NCBI GenBank assembly: GCA_032718475.1
Contig: JAUCBJ010001301.1
Location: 1-20,103 of the forward strand
Length of the DNA stretch: 20,103 bases
Source of the DNA: Nemertoderma westbladi
Lineage: Eukaryota > Xenacoelomorpha > Nemertodermatida > Nemertodermatidae
Direction of reading: 5' to 3'
Shown here: positions 1 through 10,800 of the stretch, one piece after another
Position numbering within the stretch: the stretch's first letter is position 1
How the letters are laid out: each line of letters starts with the position of its first letter
Program-made: the position numbers and the translations under genes
The notes under the pieces: model-generated
The model's input: only the letters and a program-made list of their open reading frames with translations
Told to the model about the DNA's origin: nothing
Database searches by the model: none

Positions 1-1155
1 AAGAATGAAAGTGTTGAGTCCTTCAAACTCTAGAAGATATGCGGGATACAGCCATATGCCTTGACCTAGAAACCAGATAGCTAGCAGAAATAAACCTAAA
101 CGAGTGGACATAGTGGACCAGGGCAGGATCACTGGCAGCATGCAAATGTACCACAAGAAATACTGCGATGTACAAACCTTATTGTACGTAACAAACACCA
201 ATGTGTTTAAAAAACTCGCAAAAATAGGATCGGGAAAAAATCGGAAGCTAATAGCTACTAATAGAGACGCTTGTGGAATGAACATTGCGATTGGTATTAG
301 TGGACTTGGGTTGACAGAAGTTGATCCCAGATACAGCATGTAGAAATATACTGAGAAGTTATGTCTGATGTCTTTTCGCACGAGATGGAAGATGTAGGTT
401 TCATAAAGGAACTTATATCCGTATAAATAGTACATAAAAGACGTAAGAAGTACGAAGGTTAGCGCTGAAGTTAATGAGAAGATTAGCCGGGGTCTATTAG
501 GCACTAATTGTTTGACTATTTTAGTAACCAAATTGAGTCGAATTTTGTTTGTTGATTTTGTTTCCTTGATAGAATGACGAGAGTAGTATGTGGCATCGAG
601 AGAGAGATATATAACTAAGGCGTAAGTTATGGGGTAAATTTTAAAGTGAATCGAAGCAGCAAAAACAATGGCAGCAAGAAATGTTCTTTTGAGAATGAGA
701 AGATAAAAAGTTAGTAGAACAAGTGACGTCATGATGGACTCCGCGCTTCCTCTTGTACTTACGGCTATTGGTAGCGGGTTTAAGTGCCACAGTAAGGAAT
801 AGAGAGTTGATCGATTATTGGACAGCCCTCTCTGTCTTAGAATGGCCGAGATAAGCCACCCGGTGAGGATGTCAAATAGAACGAAGATAATTTTACCGAA
901 CATCGGATGAATGACGATATTAGGAAGCATAAGCCAAGCGAGTAAAGGGGAGTACCGGTAAGTGTCCCGCTTGTACGGAGATTCACCGTTCATGGAATAT
1001 TGCGCCGCCTCAGTAAATATTCGGTAGTCAATGTCTGTGTATTTTACGGCCATATGAGCGTCCTGCCACGCTCCGTACGCGAGGAATATACACCGAATAG
1101 ATATTCCTGCGGCGATAACCGCGGATTGAGAAATTGTGATCGCCGTCCGTGTCAT
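1..1155 (-). CDS. PIGM: GPI mannosyltransferase 1 (PIG-M), 3'-partial at the left window edge
   Basis: Catalytic subunit of GPI mannosyltransferase I. It adds the first mannose, alpha-1,4-linked and donated by dolichol-phosphate-mannose, to glucosaminyl-phosphatidylinositol in the ER lumen; in animals it partners PIG-X (family knowledge, GT50, GT-C fold). The minus strand is open for exactly 385 codons from an ATG at 1155-1153 to the window edge. A hydrophobic N-terminal segment (about residues 6-28) precedes the DXD-type motif YTDIDYR (39-45, DID at 41-43), then YRYSPLLAW (67-75), NPLPIAVSTRGSAES (126-140), HFKIYP (170-175), RHNFSVYFY (264-272), QYFLWY (331-336) and LEFEG (375-379), with many hydrophobic segments between them, all typical of PIG-M. 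The start is supported by an in-frame TAG at 1192-1194 with no Met between it and the ATG, and by G at -3. Known family members are slightly over 400 residues, so only a short C-terminus is missing. No intron interrupts the visible part. Confidence 0.95.
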   Translation of the reverse strand, partial: MTRTAITISQSAVIAAGISIRCIFLAYGAWQDAHMAVKYTDIDYRIFTEAAQYSMNGESPYKRDTYRYSPLLAWLMLPNIVIHPMFGKIIFVLFDILTGWLISAILRQRGLSNNRSTLYSLLWHLNPLPIAVSTRGSAESIMTSLVLLTFYLLILKRTFLAAIVFAASIHFKIYPITYALVIYLSLDATYYSRHSIKETKSTNKIRLNLVTKIVKQLVPNRPRLIFSLTSALTFVLLTSFMYYLYGYKFLYETYIFHLVRKDIRHNFSVYFYMLYLGSTSVNPSPLIPIAMFIPQASLLVAISFRFFPDPIFASFLNTLVFVTYNKVCTSQYFLWYICMLPVILPWSTMSTRLGLFLLAIWFLGQGIWLYPAYLLEFEGLNTFIL

Positions 1156-1420
1156 TGCAGTATATCGCAACCGATTCTGTAGGCCTAACTGCTAACTGCA
1201 TGAACTGCAGCTACATGCAAAACGGTACTGTATACTGCAGTAGTGGACTGGTGTAGGATACTGGGATAGGCTGTAGGCACTGAGGCAGGCCTATAGGGTA
1301 TAGCTATAGCCGATACGATACCACAGGTCCGGTAGCGGTAGGCGGTAGCTGTATGCTGAGTCATCCATGGCTTATGGCTATAAACAAAATGTTCCAGAAT
1401 ATTGTGCATTTATTACATAG
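1156..1420 (-). promoter_or_regulatory. Upstream (5' UTR/promoter) region of the PIG-M gene
   Basis: This interval lies directly upstream of the PIG-M start on the minus strand. It is less AT-rich than the DNA beyond it and contains quasi-repeated GGTAGC and CTGCAG-like words. A perfect AP-1-type heptamer TGAGTCA sits at 1357-1363, about 200 bp upstream of the ATG. I see no convincing TATA box in the right orientation. The promoter role is inferred from position; a single heptamer can occur by chance. Confidence 0.3.
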
Positions 1421-2526
1421 AATCAATTGCCTGCAGCAGAGTAATAGTCGAGTCAATCTAGCAAAAAACCCATAAGTATTTATTATTTAGTAAATATTAT
1501 TTCATATTTTGGATTCTATATTACCTTATTAATGGCCAAAAAAAAGTCTATAAAATTTTATTTTGCGGATTATATGTTTATTCATGAAAATTCTGCGTAA
1601 TATGTGCATAACACACAAGCCAAACAAAAGGAACAGTAGGGAAAAGTAAGTAGCAAATTGGTGATGCTCCAGAATAATTTAATTAATTTCACAATAAAAG
1701 CTGTGATTCAATGGGATATTAATAATATTTACACTGGCGTGTTACACATTAATTGCTATATCTCGGAAACTAGAAGTCGCATCAAATTTTTAAATATATC
1801 AAAAACTTCACGATATATTAAGGTAACCGTTGTATAAAAATTATACATTTCCACTGCAAGAAATTTCATAATTTCCATTAATGTTAGTGAAGATTTTTCA
1901 CATAATTAAATTGTGATTGCTCTATTGATTTTAGGTGTAATTTATTTATTTGTTTTAGTTTGAAAACCACAATAGTTTATCATATAACAAATAAATTTTT
2001 TGGGGATAAGGGTTTTTGAGGTCGATAAATCCGATGGGCGAGGTTACATCCACCCGTTTAGTAGAGAAGTTGTGTAAATAAGGTCCTTATATTGTACCAG
2101 CAAAATTTGTATTAAAAATGGTTAAATTATTAGACCAATTTCCGTTGCTCTGGAAACTAAATAGGTAACCATATAGAAGTGCATACTTCTGTCAATCATT
2201 AGTGATTAGAGTAAAGTTTGTCTGTACCAAATTTTGAGAAAATCCCACCAGTAGACCCCTTGTTGCTATGTAAAATCCATGTTGCTAAGGAAAGAAACAG
2301 GAAATTGAAGGTGATCCGCATAATATATTTTTATAGACTTTTTTGGGGGCACTAACAAGGTAATGTAGAATAAAATAAAATTGGTTTGGATGAATTGCGA
2401 ATTTGTTATGGGTTGACCCCCCTTTTCGGCTAGAATGACTCGCCCATAAATACATATAAATTTTTGTTAATATGATATATTGGGTATAATTACTTCTGTA
2501 CTTTTGGGGACCTTTTATATACCACA

Positions 2527-2620
2527 CCAGTATAATACTACATATAGGACTATACTAGTACAACACTACTGCACTAGTATATATATACTATACGGTATAC
2601 TATGGTACATATATATACCA
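2527..2620. repeat. TA-rich low-complexity stretch
   Basis: Runs of TATA, ACTA and GTATAC words with local self-complementarity, for example TATATATATACTATA at about 2578-2592 and GGTATACTATGG nearby. It resembles degenerate microsatellite sequence. No function is indicated. Confidence 0.5.
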
Positions 2621-2752
2621 ATTGAGGGAAAGGAGCAGATCACAGAGGCAGACTTTTCTAACCAAAACAATAACCGTCCACTTTACCAATTGAGGGAAAC
2701 CATATGGTCAGACAGTCAGTACAGCAGTAGTCACATGGTCAGACAATCAGTA
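2616..2752 (+). repeat. Small local direct duplications (16 bp and 21 bp)
   Basis: The 16-mer TACCAATTGAGGGAAA occurs at 2616-2631 and again at 2684-2699. Immediately after the second copy a 21-bp word containing ATGGTCAGACA is present at 2701-2721 and again, with two differences, at 2732-2752. These look like remnants of short tandem or replication-slippage duplications, not of a named element. Confidence 0.65.
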
Positions 2753-3333
2753 TTCACTCTATAACAAATAAAATAAGGCATTCAAGAAATAGGCTGATAG
2801 TTACCGGTACGCCGCTATAGAGTGACAATTAGAAATGGTTGACAAAGTAACAATCCCCATGATATTCAACAGTACAACAGTAGGCATATTATTAGCACTT
2901 CCACCGATAATGTTTACAAATAATATGATACATTCAAACAATGCATTGGAAAGATTAACTTAAAGGCAAAAAGTAGTATTAGTGTTACGCAGTCAAAACC
3001 TCACATTTGTGTTAAAATCAGCATATTCTACAATAACACGTACACTGTCAAAAAAACTACAAAAAATTACAAAGTACAAAGAGCACCTGTAAGCATATAG
3101 CAGGCCTTCATTATAATGAGTCTTCTGGTCTGGTTTTTTGTTTAAACAGTATGTTACACTACTTAATGAATTATCTTACACTACAGCCCATAATCGAGTT
3201 TTCTTATCGACGTTGATACTGGTTACATACAGTACTACTTTGTTTATTGTAATCCTATCATTTTGGGAATCAATTTATTTATCCGCTGTTCGAAAATTTT
3301 CCGACTTCCCCAACTCGACTGTGTTTTTCCAAT

Positions 3334-4325
3334 TTATTTACTAGATTCACTCTCCCCACTCACATTACTGTTATAATCCTCGGGATTCAATCCCTGATCG
3401 GATTCCACTTCTGTAGGACTGCGTATCAATAAGCCCCTTTCAGTAAACGTTAGGTCCAGTCCACTCCCCTTAATTTCCCCAAAATGTATTCCTTTACGGC
3501 TTAGATTTTTACCTGTTCGCTTATTTGAGTTATTTTTATATAAATAGTATAGTTTATCTTGCTGAGATAGAGATATCTACATAACTGTCCTTGTTCAAGG
3601 GTTGCTGAGTTTTCAAACATCTCGTCGATCTCATGTTCCTTCTCCCATAGGATTTGATCCTCATCTTCTTTTTGAAGCCATTCTCCTCTTGAGGTGGTTA
3701 AGGATCGTGTTGTTGTTGTCGTATGTCGTCGGTTTGAATTTCATCCTTAGGGTTTTCTGGAAGCAGACTCGTTCCACCGATGAAACCGAAGTCTCTGGAG
3801 ACCAGAGGCCAAACCACAACCCCGCTCCCCCCATCGCCCACTATAAGGATCCTCCTGGCAATACACGGGAACAGAGCTCATCTACCTCCCACAGAGTAAG
3901 GCCATGGGCCCCTAGGCACCAACCTGTTCTTGTTCGAAGACCGTTTCGCTTGTGTTGCCACCAATTGCGTGAGTTAGTGCTGGCATCTCTATTTGGATCA
4001 AGTCCGTCTGTGTCTCGGCTTCCTCCACTCCAGCAATGAGAGTTCTGACGAGTGGAAACATGGTTATCTGTCTCCCTGTAGTGAACCATCCCTCACCCGA
4101 AATGATCGATTCAGTTCATGTTGGGTTAACTTTATCACTGATAGTTCGTTTGACATCCGTGTTCGAGTTTGTTCTTGCTGCGCTCGTTCTGGTAACGTCA
4201 ATAGTTCGTAGGATGCCGTACCACAACTCGTCATTGTAGCTTCGATTTGTTACGACCGTCCACATCCAATCGGTGTTGTACCGTCTTGAAATTTTCTCGG
4301 ATTCATTGAACTGCGTCTTTGGATC
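3334..4325 (-). pseudogene. Frameshifted coding remnant of unknown family (possibly mobile-element derived)
   Basis: On the minus strand a series of open segments with protein-like composition succeed each other in different frames. They are 4325-4119 (contains SRRYNTDWMWTVV and NDELWYGILRTID); 4115-3912, same frame after one TGA (MFPLVRTLIAGVEEAETQTD, ending EQEQVGA); 3877-3698 (ARRILIVGDGG, VVVWPLVSRDFGFIGG, LLPENPKDEIQTDDIRQQQ); 3740-3501 (GEWLQKEDEDQILWEKEHE, LEQGQLCRYLYLS); and 3576-3334 (QQDKLYYLYKNNSNKR, GKNLSRKGIHFGE, ending SGESESSK and TAA). Each hand-over needs a 1-2 bp shift or a stop bypass, so it is probably a broken gene; a multi-exon gene with short introns cannot be excluded. 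Another open segment, 4428-4342, may extend it into the first unit of the adjacent minisatellite. I do not recognise the family. Gag-like or other retroelement origin is inference from the decayed state and repeat-rich setting only. Confidence 0.5.
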
Positions 4326-4419
4326 TCACCGGGTATCACTGTTAGTAGATTTTATCAGGGTGGTGAGAATTCGAAATCGCACTAATCCGAGTCCTTAGTG
4401 TATCTCCAGTTGAAATTCG

Positions 4420-7099
4420 ACCTCCCATCTCTAACTTGCACTCTGAGTTCGGCCATTGGGCCATGGAACCTGCTGCATCTACCTCCCGTCTCTTACTTGC
4501 ACTCTGAGTTCGGCCAGCGGGCCAGGGAACCTGCTGTATCTACCATCCGTCTCTCACTTGCACTAGGAGTTCGGCCAGCGGGCCAGGGAACCTGCTGAAT
4601 CTACCTCCCGTCTCTCACTTACACTCTGAGTTCGGCCAGCGGGCCAGGGAGCCTGCTGTATCTACCATCCGTCTCTCACTTGCACTCGGAGTTCGGCCAG
4701 CGGGCAAGGGAACCTGCTGTATCTACCTCCCGTCTCTCACTTGCACTCTGAATTCGTCCAGCGGGCCAGGGAACGTGCTGTATCTACCATCCGTCTCTCA
4801 CTTGCACTCTGAGTTTGGCCAGCGGGCCAGGGAACCTGCTGTATCTACCTCCCGTCTCTTACTTGCACTCTGAGTTCGGCCAGCGGGCCAGGGAACCTGC
4901 TGTATCTACCTCCCGTCTCTTACTTGCACTCTGAGTTCGGCCAGCGGGCCAGGGAACCTGCTGTATCTACCTCCCGTCTCTCACTTGCACTCTGAGTTCG
5001 GCCAGCGGGCCAGGGTACCTGCTGTATCTACCTCCCGTCTCTTACTTGCACTCTGAATTCGTCCAGCGGGCCAGGGAAACTGCTGTATCTACCTCCCGTC
5101 TCTTACTTGCACTCTGAGTTCGGCCAGCGGGCCAGGGAACCTGCTGTATCTACCTCCCGTCTCTCACTTGCACTCTGAGTTCGGCCAGCGGGCCAGGGAA
5201 CCTGCTGTATCTACCTCCCGTCTCTCACTTACACTCTGAGTTCGGCCAGCGGGCCAGGGAACCTGCTGTATCTACCTTCCGTCTCTTACTTGCACTCTGA
5301 GTTCGGCCAGCGGGCCAGGGAACCTGCTGTATCTACCTCCCGTCTCTCACTTACACTCTGAGTTCGGCCAGCGGGCCAGGGTACCTGCTGTATCTACCTC
5401 CCGTCTCTTACTTGCACTCTGAATTCGTCCAGCGGGCCAGGGAACCTGCTGTATCTGCCTCCCGTCTCTTACTTGCACTCTGAGTTCGGCCAGCGGGCCA
5501 GGGAACCTGCTGTATCTACCTCCCGTCTCTCACTTACACTCCGAGTTCGGCCAGCGGGCCAGGGAACCTGCTGTATCTACCATCCGTCTCTCACTTGCAC
5601 TCTGAGTTCGGCCAGCGGGCCAGGGAACATGCTGTATCTACCTCCCGTCTCTCACTTGCACTCTGAATTCGTCCAGCGGGCCAGGGAACATGCTGTATCT
5701 ACCTCTCGTCTCTCACTTGCACTCTGAGTTCGGCCAGCGGGCCAGGGAACATGCTGTATCTACCTCCCGTCTCTCACTTGCACTCTGAGTTCGGCCAGCA
5801 GGCCAGGGAACCTGCTGTATCTACCATCCGTCTCTCACTTGCACTCGGAGTTCGGCCAGCGGGCAAGGGAACCTGCTGTATCTACCTCCCGTCTCTCACT
5901 TGCACTCTGAATTCGTCCAGCGGGCCAGGGAACATGCTGTATCTACCATCCGTTTCTCACTTGCACTCTGAGTTCGGCCATTGGGCCAGGGTACCTGCTG
6001 TATATACCTCCCGTCTCTTACTTGCACTCTGAGTTCGGCCAGCGGGCCAGGGAACCTGCTGTATCTACCTCCCGTCTCTCACTTACACTCTGAGTTCGGC
6101 CAGCGGGCCAGGGAACCTGCTGTATCTACCATCCGTCTCTCACTTGCACTCTGAATTCGTCCAGCGGGCCAGGGAACATGCTGTATCTACCATCCGTCTC
6201 TCACTTGCACTCTGAGTTCGGCCATTGGGCCAGGGAACCTGCTGTATCTACCTTCCGTCTCTCACTTACACTCTGAGTTCGGCCAGCGGGCCAGGGAACC
6301 TGCTGTATCTACCTCCCGTCTCTCACTTGCACTCTGAATTCGTCCAGCGGGCCAGGGAACATGCTGTATCTACCTTCCGTCTCTCACTTACACTCTGAGT
6401 TCGGCCAGCGGGCCAGGGAACCTGCTGTATCTACCTCCCGTCTCTCACTTGCACTCTGAATTCGTCCAGCGGGCCAGGGAACATGCTGTATCTACCTTCC
6501 GTCTCTCACTTACACTCTGAGTTCGGCCAGCGGGCCAGGGAACCTGCTGTATCTACCTCCCGTCTCTCACTTGCACTCTGAATTCGTCCAGCGGGCCAGG
6601 GAACCTGCTGTATCTACCTCCCGTCTCTCACTTGCACTCTGAATTCGTCCAGCGGGCCAGGGAACCTGCTGTATCTACCTCCCGTCTCTCACTTGCACTC
6701 TGAATTCGTCCAGCGGGCCAGGGAACATGCTGTATCTACCTTCCGTCTCTCACTTACACTCTGAGTTCGGCCAGCGGGCCAGGGAACCTGCTGTATCTAC
6801 CTCCCGTCTCTCACTTGCACTCTGAATTCGTCCAGCGGGCCAGGGAACATGCTGTATCTACCTTCCGTCTCTCACTTACACTCTGAGTTCGGCCAGCGGG
6901 CCAGGGAACATGCTGTATCTACCTCCCGTCTCTTACTTGCACTCTGAGTTCGGCCAGCGGGCCAGGGAACCTGCTGTATCTACCTCCCGTCTCTCACTTG
7001 CACTCTGAGTTCGGCCAGCGGGCCAGGGAACCTGCTGTATCTACCTCCCGTCTCTCTCCTTCACTCTGAGTTCGGCCATCGGGCCAGGGAACCTGCTGT
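4420..7099 (+). repeat. 61-bp minisatellite array, about 44 units, with 122-bp higher-order dimers
   Basis: A 61-bp unit repeats head to tail with substitutions only, so phase is kept across 2.68 kb. Characteristic words are GAGTTCGGCCAGCGGGCC, AGGGAACCTGCTGTATCTAC and CTCCCGTCTCTCACTTGCAC. Recurrent variants are GAATTCGTCC for GAGTTCGGCC, AACATG for AACCTG, ACCATCC or ACCTTCC for ACCTCCC, and CTTACAC for CTTGCAC. GAATTC sites at 6336, 6458, 6580, 6641, 6702 and 6824 show a 122-bp alternating pattern interrupted by two 61-bp steps. The first and last units are divergent (GGCCATTGGGCC, GGCCATCGGGCC), as expected for array edges. The unit carries a stop in one plus-strand frame and its length is not a multiple of 3, so array-long coding is excluded. 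Confidence 0.97.
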
Positions 7100-7871
7100 C
7101 GGAGGAACCAGACGAGTGATATAGATGAACCCCTGTGTCGTAAGAATGTTTTGTGACTTGCAATGTATATTGTTTCTGATATCAACTAGTCTTCATATGT
7201 ATGTATCTCACCAATAAACCAATAAAGTCATCGCAACTACATTGCGGGCAACGTACTAACCAATAACTCCTACCTAAGTCAAATACATCGATAAGGGTGA
7301 TATTTGATGTAGATCTACACTCAAGAATGAAGTCTACACCCAATATCGACATAATAAATACACCAATACCATCAACATCTGGTTAATCTACCGTTAGCAC
7401 GTTACAATAAATCATGGCAATCCCACAGGTGTAAAGGTGCCTGCCCTTATTAGAGTTTATTTTCCCATTCTACTGTACAGCATCATTTTTTTTTTTTTAA
7501 TATTGCATATAAATACCAATGTGATACCAATAATAAATACCAATACGCAGTATTTGGTCAACATGCTACAGTATATTGTTTTTGTTTGCTCATTTCCCAT
7601 CCTTGTATCCAAATGGATCCTTGTATCCTCTCTTAATTATTATATCGCGCCATGTCTCACTCTGTAGCCAATATTATATCATGGGTTATTTCTCATCTAA
7701 TATCATCTTAATGGGTTTTAATATTACCACTCACACTATAAGACCTACTGTAGTATATATCTTCCCCGTTCTATTGTCTAGCTGTTCCTTTTAGGTTTTC
7801 TATTTTGGTTGGTTTTCTACGTTTTCCACCTAAATGACCCGATGGATCCTATTTTTTAACACATTGGTGCG
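7100..7871. other. AT-rich unique spacer between the 61-bp and 35-bp arrays
   Basis: No gene is supported. The interval is AT-rich, with a T12 run near 7487-7498 and repeated ATACCAAT words at about 7345-7545. Short hydrophobic open frames at 7437-7667 and 7576-7794 are low-complexity and lack motifs. Confidence 0.6.
7213..7226 (+). promoter_or_regulatory. Pair of AATAAA polyadenylation-type hexamers
   Basis: AATAAA occurs at 7213-7218 and again at 7221-7226, about 115 bp beyond the end of the 61-bp array. They could be the 3' processing signals of a plus-strand transcript or of an old retroelement. In AT-rich DNA they may also be chance; no plus-strand gene is identifiable upstream. Confidence 0.25.
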
Positions 7872-10800
7872 ACAGCAATATTTCCGTACTCTCATGGTAC
7901 ACTAATTGGTTACCAGTACTCTCATGGTACACTAATTGGTTACTTATAAACAGTACTCTCATGGTACACTAATTGGTTACTTATTCAGTACTCTCATGGT
8001 ACACTAATTGGTTACTTATTCAGTACTCTCATGGTACACTAATTGGTTACTTATTCAGTACTCTCATGGTACACTAATTGGTTACTTATTCAGTACTCTC
8101 ATGGTACACTAATTGGTTACTTATTCAGTACTCTCATGGTACACTCATTGGTTACTTATAAAACAGCAATATTTCAGTACTCTCATGGTACACTAATTGG
8201 TTACTTATTCAGTACACTCATGGTACACTCATTGGTTACTTATTCAGTACTCTCATGCTGCACTAATTGGTTACCAGTACTCTCATGGTACACTAATTGG
8301 TTACTTATAAACAGTACTCTCATGGTACACTAATTGGTTACTTATTCAGTACTCTCATGGTACACTAATTGGTTACCAGTACTCTCATGGTACACTAATT
8401 GGTTACTTATAAACAGTACTCTCATGGTACACTAATTGGTTACTTATTCAGTACTCTCATGGTACACTAATTGGTTACTTATTCAGTACTCTCATGGTAC
8501 ACTAATTGGTTACTTATTCAGTACTCTCATGGTACACTAATTGGTTACTTATTCAGTACTCTCATGGTACACTAATTGGTTACTTATTCAGTACTCTCAT
8601 GGTACACTCATTGGTTACTTATAAAACAGCAATATTTCAGTACTCTCATGGTACACTAATTGGTTACTTATTCAGTACACTCATGGTACACTCATTGGTT
8701 ACTTATTCAGTACTCTCATGCTACACTAATTGGTTACCAGTACTCTCATGGTACACTAATTGGTTACTTATAAACAGTACTCTCATGGTACACTAATTGG
8801 TTACTTATTCAGTACTCTCATGGTACACTAATTGGTTACTTATTCAGTACTCTCATGGTACACTAATTGGTTACTTATTCAGTACTCTCATGGTACACTA
8901 ATTGGTTACTTATTCAGTACTCTCATGGTACACTAATTGGTTACTTATTCAGTACTCTCATGGTACACTCATTGGTTACTTATAAAACAGCAATATTTCA
9001 GTACTCTCATGGTACACTAATTGGTTACTTATTCAGTACTATCATGGTACACTCATTGGTTACTTATTCAGTACTCTCATGGTACACTAATTGGTTACTT
9101 ATTCAGTACACTCATGGTACACTAATTGGTTACTTATAAACAGTACTCTCATGGTACACTAATTGGTTACTTATAAACAGTACTCTCATGGTACACTAAT
9201 TGGTTACTTATTCAGTACTCTCATGGTACACTAATTGGTTACTTATAAACAGTACTCTCATGGTACACTAATTGGTTACTTATAAACAGTACTCTCATGG
9301 TACACTAATTGGTTACTTATAAACAGTACTCTCATGGTACACTCATTGGTTACTTATTCAGTACTCTCATGGTACACTAATTGGTTACTTATAAACAGTA
9401 CTCTCATGGTACACTAATTGGTTACTTATTCAGTACTCTCATGGTACACTAATTGGTTACTTATTCAGTACTCTCATGGTACACTAATTGGTTACCAGTA
9501 CTCTCATGGTACACTAATTGGTTACTTATTCAGTACTCTCATGGTACACTAATTGGTTACCAGTACTCTCATGGTACACTAATTGGTTACTTATTCAGTA
9601 CTCTCATGGTACACTAATTGGTTACTTATAAACAGTACTCTCATGGTACACTAATTGGTTACTTATTCAGTACTCCCATGGTACACTAATTGGTTACTTA
9701 TTCAGTACTCTCATGGTACACTAATTGGTTACCAGTACTCTCATGGTACACTAATTGGTTACTTATTCAGTACTCTCATGGTACACTAATTGGTTACCAG
9801 TACTCTCATGGTACACTAATTGGTTACTTATTCAGTACTCTCATGGTACACTAATTGGTTACTTATTCAGTACTCTCATGGTACACTAATTGGTTACTTA
9901 TTCAGTACTCTCATGGTACACTAATTGGTTACTTATTCAGTACTCTCATGGTACACTAATTGGTTACCAGTACTCTCATGGTACACTAATTGGTTACTTA
10001 TTCAGTACTCTCATGGTACACTAATTGGTTACTTATTCAGTACTCTCATGGTACACTAATTGGTTACCAGTACTCTCATGGTACACTAATTGGTTACTTA
10101 TTCAGTACTCTCATGGTACACTAATTGGTTACTTATTCAGTACTCTCATGGTACACTAATTGGTTACCAGTACTCTCATGGTACACTAATTGGTTACTAT
10201 TTCAGTACTCTCATGGTACACTAATTGGTTACCAGTACTCTCATGGTACACTAATTGGTTACTTATAAACAGTACTCTCATGGTACACTAATTGGTTACT
10301 TATAAACAGTACTCTCATGGTACACTCATTGGTTACTTATTCAGTACTCTCATGGTACACTAATTGGTTACTTATAAACAGTACTCTCATGGTACACTAA
10401 TTGGTTACTTATTCAGTACTCTCATGGTACACTAATTGGTTACTTATTCAGTACTCTCATGGTACACTAATTGGTTACCAGTACTCTCATGGTACACTAA
10501 TTGGTTACCAGTACTCTCATGGTACACTAATTGGTTACTTATTTAGTACTCTCATGGTACACTAATTGGTTACTTATTCAGTACTCTCATGGTACACTAA
10601 TTGGTTACTTATTCAGTACTCTCATGGGACACTAATTGGTTACTTATTCAGTACTCTCATGGTACACTAATTGGTTACTTATTCAGTACTCTCATGGTAC
10701 ACTAATTGGTTACTTATTCAGTACTCTCATGGTACACTAATTGGTTACTTATTCAGTACTCTCATGGTACACTAATTGGTTACTTATTCAGTACTCTCAT

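Larger units (their letters stand above)
1421..3333. other. AT-rich intergenic spacer, no gene supported
   Basis: The interval is strongly AT-rich with stops in all frames. The longest open stretches are under 100 codons and read as low-complexity Ile/Tyr/Ser/Leu-rich peptides without recognisable motifs. Old mobile-element fragments may be present, but no terminal repeats, target-site duplications or coding domains can be pointed to by eye. Confidence 0.6.

Noticed and set aside
104-343. Plus-strand open frame opposite PIG-M (likewise 1000-1182)
   Set aside because: Each lies partly or wholly antisense to the confident PIG-M coding sequence, has no family features, and the first starts at GTG.
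724-731. Perfect CRE octamer TGACGTCA
   Set aside because: It lies inside the PIG-M coding region (codons for MTS) and is explained by the protein sequence.
2285-2764. Short opposing open frames in the AT-rich spacer (2285-2527 minus, 2480-2764 plus)
   Set aside because: They are low-complexity Tyr/Ile/His/Ser-rich readings through TA-rich sequence, with no domain or conserved pattern.
3602-4039. Plus-strand open frame of 145 codons, the longest in non-repeat plus-strand DNA
   Set aside because: Its first codon is not ATG, its composition is Ser/Arg/Leu/Pro-rich with no recognisable motif, and it lies opposite minus-strand segments with much better protein-like composition. It is best read as an antisense shadow.
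4420-7099. CTCF-like core in the 61-bp unit (CCAGCGGG within GGCCAGCGGGCCAGGG)
   Set aside because: Only the first half resembles the known vertebrate consensus, and the GGCGC part is missing. The match is too weak to annotate.
7437-7794. Two overlapping hydrophobic open frames resembling small membrane proteins
   Set aside because: AT-rich, T-rich DNA readily encodes Ile/Leu/Phe-rich peptides. They overlap each other and show no motif.
8043-9139. Plus-strand open frames of 90-96 codons with near-identical products in the 35-bp array
   Set aside because: They arise from the duplicated 463/361-bp blocks and stop wherever tail changes shift the frame. There is no conserved start context outside the repeat.
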